NCBI RefSeq assembly: GCF_030816715.1
Contig: NZ_JAUSYH010000001.1
Location: forward strand, 7,998,001 to 8,062,000
DNA length: 64,000 bases
Origin: Streptomyces achromogenes
GTDB lineage: Bacteria; Actinomycetota; Actinomycetes; Streptomycetales; Streptomycetaceae
Direction of reading: 5' to 3'
Below are positions 61,689-64,000 of this stretch, piece by piece (the first letter of the stretch is position 1; every line of letters starts with the position of its first letter). The position numbers were made by a program, and so were the translations under genes. The notes beneath the pieces were generated by a model. It had not been told where the DNA came from, made no database searches, and saw only the letters and a list, made by a program, of their open reading frames with translations.

Positions 61689-64000
61689 GTGAGCGAGGAC
61701 AGGCTGCGCGAGTTCCTGACCCGAGTCTCCAGCGACCTCCAGCGCACCCGCGCCCGGCTGCGTCAGGTCGAGGGCAGGGCAACGGAACCGATCGCCGTCG
61801 TCTCCATGAGCTGCCGCTACCCCGGTGGGGTGCGCACGCCGGAAGACCTCTGGCACCTCGTCGACACGGGCACCGACGGCATCTCCGCCTTCCCGGACGA
61901 CCGCGGCTGGGACCTCGGCGCGCTCTACGACCCCGATCCCGCCAACCCCGGCACCTGCTACACCCGGGAAGGCGGCTTCCTCCACGACGCCGCCGACTTC
62001 GACCCCGCCTTCTTCGGCATGTCCCCGCGCGAGGCCCTCGCCACCGACCCGCAGCAGCGGATCCTGCTCGAGATCGTCTGGGAATCCCTCGAACGGGCCG
62101 GCCTGCGCCCGGCCGACCTGCGCGGAAGCGCCACCGGGGTGTTCGCCGGAGTCATGTACAACGACTACGCCACCCGGTTCCCCGAGCCGCCCCCCGGCGT
62201 CGAGGGCCACCTCGGCAACGGCAGCGCCGCGAGCATCGCCTCCGGTCGCGTCTCCTACACCTTCGGCTTCGAGGGGCCCGCCGTCACGGTGGACACCGCG
62301 TGCTCCTCCTCCCTCGTCGCCCTCCACCTCGCGGTGCAGTCACTGCGGCAGGGCGAGTGCGACCTCGCCCTCGCGGGCGGTGTCGCCTTCATGTCGACTC
62401 CGGTCACCTTCCTGGAGTTCAGCCGGCAGCGCGGACTCGCGCCGGACGGACGCTGCAAGTCCTTCGCCGACGCCACCGACGGCACCGGCTGGAGCGAGGG
62501 CGCGGGCGTCCTCCTGCTCGAACGCCTCTCCGACGCGCGTCGCAACGGCCACGAGGTGCTCGCCGTCGTCCGCGGCTCCGCCGTCAACCAGGACGGCGCG
62601 AGCAGCGGACTCACCGCCCCCAACGGGCCGTCCCAACAGCGCGTCATCCGCCAGGCGTTGACCTCCTGCGGGCTCTCCCCGCTGGACGTCGACGCCGTCG
62701 AGGCGCACGGCACCGGAACCACCCTCGGCGACCCCATCGAGGCCCAGGCACTCCTGGCGGCCTACGGACAGGACCGCGCCGAGGACCGGCCGCTGTGGCT
62801 CGGCTCCCTGAAGTCCAACATCGGTCACACCCAGGCCGCCGCGGGCGTCGGCGGCGTCATCAAGATGGTCATGGCGCTGCGCCATGCCCGCCTGCCCCGC
62901 ACTCTGCACGTCGACGCGCCCACGACCAAGGTCGACTGGACCGAGGGCCACGTACGTCTCCTCACCGAGCCCGTCGTGTGGCCGCCCGGCGACCGGCCGC
63001 GGCGGGCCGGGGTGTCCGCGTTCGGGGTCTCCGGCACCAACGCCCACGTCATCCTGGAGGAGACCCCGCCGAACGAGGCCGAGGCCACGGAACCGGAAGA
63101 CGGGGACACGGCACCCGAACCCACGGCGACACCCCGATCCACGGCGCCGCCGGTCATCCCGTGGGTCCTCTCCGCCCGGACCGCCGACGCCCTGAGAGCT
63201 CAGGCCGCCGGCCTGCTCGACCACCTCGACACGCACCCGGGGATCGACGACCTGGCCGTCGCCCGCACGCTGACCCTTCGACGCTCTCTCTTCGAACAAC
63301 GCGCCGTCGTCCTCGGCACCGATCGCGAGACCCTCACCGCGGGCCTCGACGTCCTCGCCGCCGGCGGCACCTCACCCGACGTCATCACCGCGACCGCCCG
63401 CCGGGGTGGTCGGACGGCGTTCTTGTTCGCGGGTCAGGGTGCGCAGCGGGTGGGGATGGGGCGTGAGTTGTATGTGTCGTTCCCGGTGTTCGCGGAGGCG
63501 TTCGACGCGGTGTGTGCGCGGGTGGGCGGTGGGTTGCGGGACGTCGTGTTCGGTGGGGACGTGGAGCGGCTGGAGCGTACGGAGTGGGCGCAGCCTGCGT
63601 TGTTCGCGGTCGAGGTGGCGTTGTTCCGTCTGGTGGAGTCGTTCGGGGTGCGTCCTGATTTCCTGATGGGGCATTCGGTCGGTGAGATCGCTGCCGCGCA
63701 TGTGGCGGGTGTGTTCTGTCTGGAGGACGCGTGTGCTCTGGTGGTGGCGCGGGGGCGGTTGATGCAGGCGTTGCCCGGGGGTGGCGCGATGGTCGCTCTG
63801 CAGGCGTCCGAGGACGAGGTTCTGCCACTCCTGGAGGGCCGTGGGGCGGAGGTGTCGGTCGCTGCGGTGAACGGCCCGTGTGCGGTGGTGATCGCGGGTG
63901 TCGAGGCGGCCGTCACCGAGATCGCCGATCAGTTCAGGGCGCAGGGGCGTCGGACGTCTCGTCTGCGGGTGTCGCACGCGTTCCACTCGCCGTTGATGGA
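61689..64000 (+). CDS. Modular type I PKS, 3' truncated (KS-AT visible)
   Basis: Translation is open from GTG 61689 to the window end (770 codons), with AAGGGAG 8 bases upstream of the start. Residues 1-34 are an N-terminal coiled-coil docking segment (SEDRLREFLTRVSSDL and following), so it receives a chain from another PKS subunit. The KS has C205 in TACSSS, the HGTGTTLGDP segment and the NIGH histidine. The AT has GHSVG (Ser663) and HAFH (763-766), which predicts malonyl-CoA. Reductive domains and ACP lie beyond the window. From about 63405 codon use changes abruptly to G/T-ending codons (gtg, gcg, ggg, ttg, cgt), unlike the KS before it, and similar to the duplicated KS block in the left-hand PKS genes. 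It is probably an internal extension subunit acting between the loading PKS and the TE-bearing end. Confidence 0.93.
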   Translation, partial: MSEDRLREFLTRVSSDLQRTRARLRQVEGRATEPIAVVSMSCRYPGGVRTPEDLWHLVDTGTDGISAFPDDRGWDLGALYDPDPANPGTCYTREGGFLHDAADFDPAFFGMSPREALATDPQQRILLEIVWESLERAGLRPADLRGSATGVFAGVMYNDYATRFPEPPPGVEGHLGNGSAASIASGRVSYTFGFEGPAVTVDTACSSSLVALHLAVQSLRQGECDLALAGGVAFMSTPVTFLEFSRQRGLAPDGRCKSFADATDGTGWSEGAGVLLLERLSDARRNGHEVLAVVRGSAVNQDGASSGLTAPNGPSQQRVIRQALTSCGLSPLDVDAVEAHGTGTTLGDPIEAQALLAAYGQDRAEDRPLWLGSLKSNIGHTQAAAGVGGVIKMVMALRHARLPRTLHVDAPTTKVDWTEGHVRLLTEPVVWPPGDRPRRAGVSAFGVSGTNAHVILEETPPNEAEATEPEDGDTAPEPTATPRSTAPPVIPWVLSARTADALRAQAAGLLDHLDTHPGIDDLAVARTLTLRRSLFEQRAVVLGTDRETLTAGLDVLAAGGTSPDVITATARRGGRTAFLFAGQGAQRVGMGRELYVSFPVFAEAFDAVCARVGGGLRDVVFGGDVERLERTEWAQPALFAVEVALFRLVESFGVRPDFLMGHSVGEIAAAHVAGVFCLEDACALVVARGRLMQALPGGGAMVALQASEDEVLPLLEGRGAEVSVAAVNGPCAVVIAGVEAAVTEIADQFRAQGRRTSRLRVSHAFHSPLM

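Overview
The window is high-GC DNA with strongly third-position-GC coding, Shine-Dalgarno-led GTG/ATG starts and many multi-kilobase modular type I polyketide synthase (PKS) genes. It looks like the interior of one large biosynthetic gene cluster in a Streptomyces-type actinomycete. Both window ends cut through PKS genes, so the cluster continues in both directions.

Layout. (1) Bases 1-36943 hold three co-directional PKS genes that form the end of an assembly line. Gene 1 (5' truncated) is KR-ACP / KS-AT(mal)-DH-ACP / KS-AT(mmal)-KR-ACP / KS-AT(mal)-DH-ER-KR-ACP. Gene 2 is KS-AT(mal)-DH-KR-ACP / KS-AT(mal)-KR-ACP. Gene 3 is KS-AT(mmal)-KR-ACP / KS-AT(mal)-DH-KR-ACP-TE. A 17-bp-stem hairpin closes this unit. 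(2) Bases 37192-50740 hold the START of the assembly line: a PKS that opens with a CoA-ligase-ACP loading module followed by two extension modules, with a translationally coupled KASIII-like gene behind it. (3) Bases 50885-58807, minus strand, look like one operon: ferredoxin, type II thioesterase, mqnA, mqnC, a DrrA/DrrB-type ABC exporter and a stand-alone CoA-ligase fused to a catalytically dead DH-like domain. (4) mqnE (minus) and mqnD (plus) flank a 428-bp spacer that carries three 23-bp tandem repeats. (5) From 61689 another PKS gene starts and runs off the window.

How the genes work together. mqnA, mqnE, mqnC and mqnD are enzymes of the futalosine route to menaquinone. In order they take chorismate to 1,4-dihydroxy-6-naphthoate, with only the deaminase and MqnB steps missing here. 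Finding them interleaved with PKS, exporter, thioesterase and aryl/acyl-ligase genes suggests that this menaquinone branch has been recruited to make an aromatic starter acid. The CoA-ligase-ACP loading module at 37192 would then activate it. The product would be a long macrolide with a naphthoquinone-type head group. From memory, this resembles naphthoquinone-bearing polyol macrolides such as PM100117/PM100118 and the astolides, but I could not run a comparison. The starter assignment is inference; the gene content is seen directly.

Other notable points are a DH-containing module with no KR (predicted ketone), an acyltransferase whose specificity loop alone differs from its near-identical neighbour (YASH to HAAH), a KASIII homologue lacking the usual His/Asn, and blocks of nearly identical DNA with aberrant codon use shared between distant modules. 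I saw no regulator, glycosyltransferase, P450, tRNA, IS element or CRISPR array in the window.
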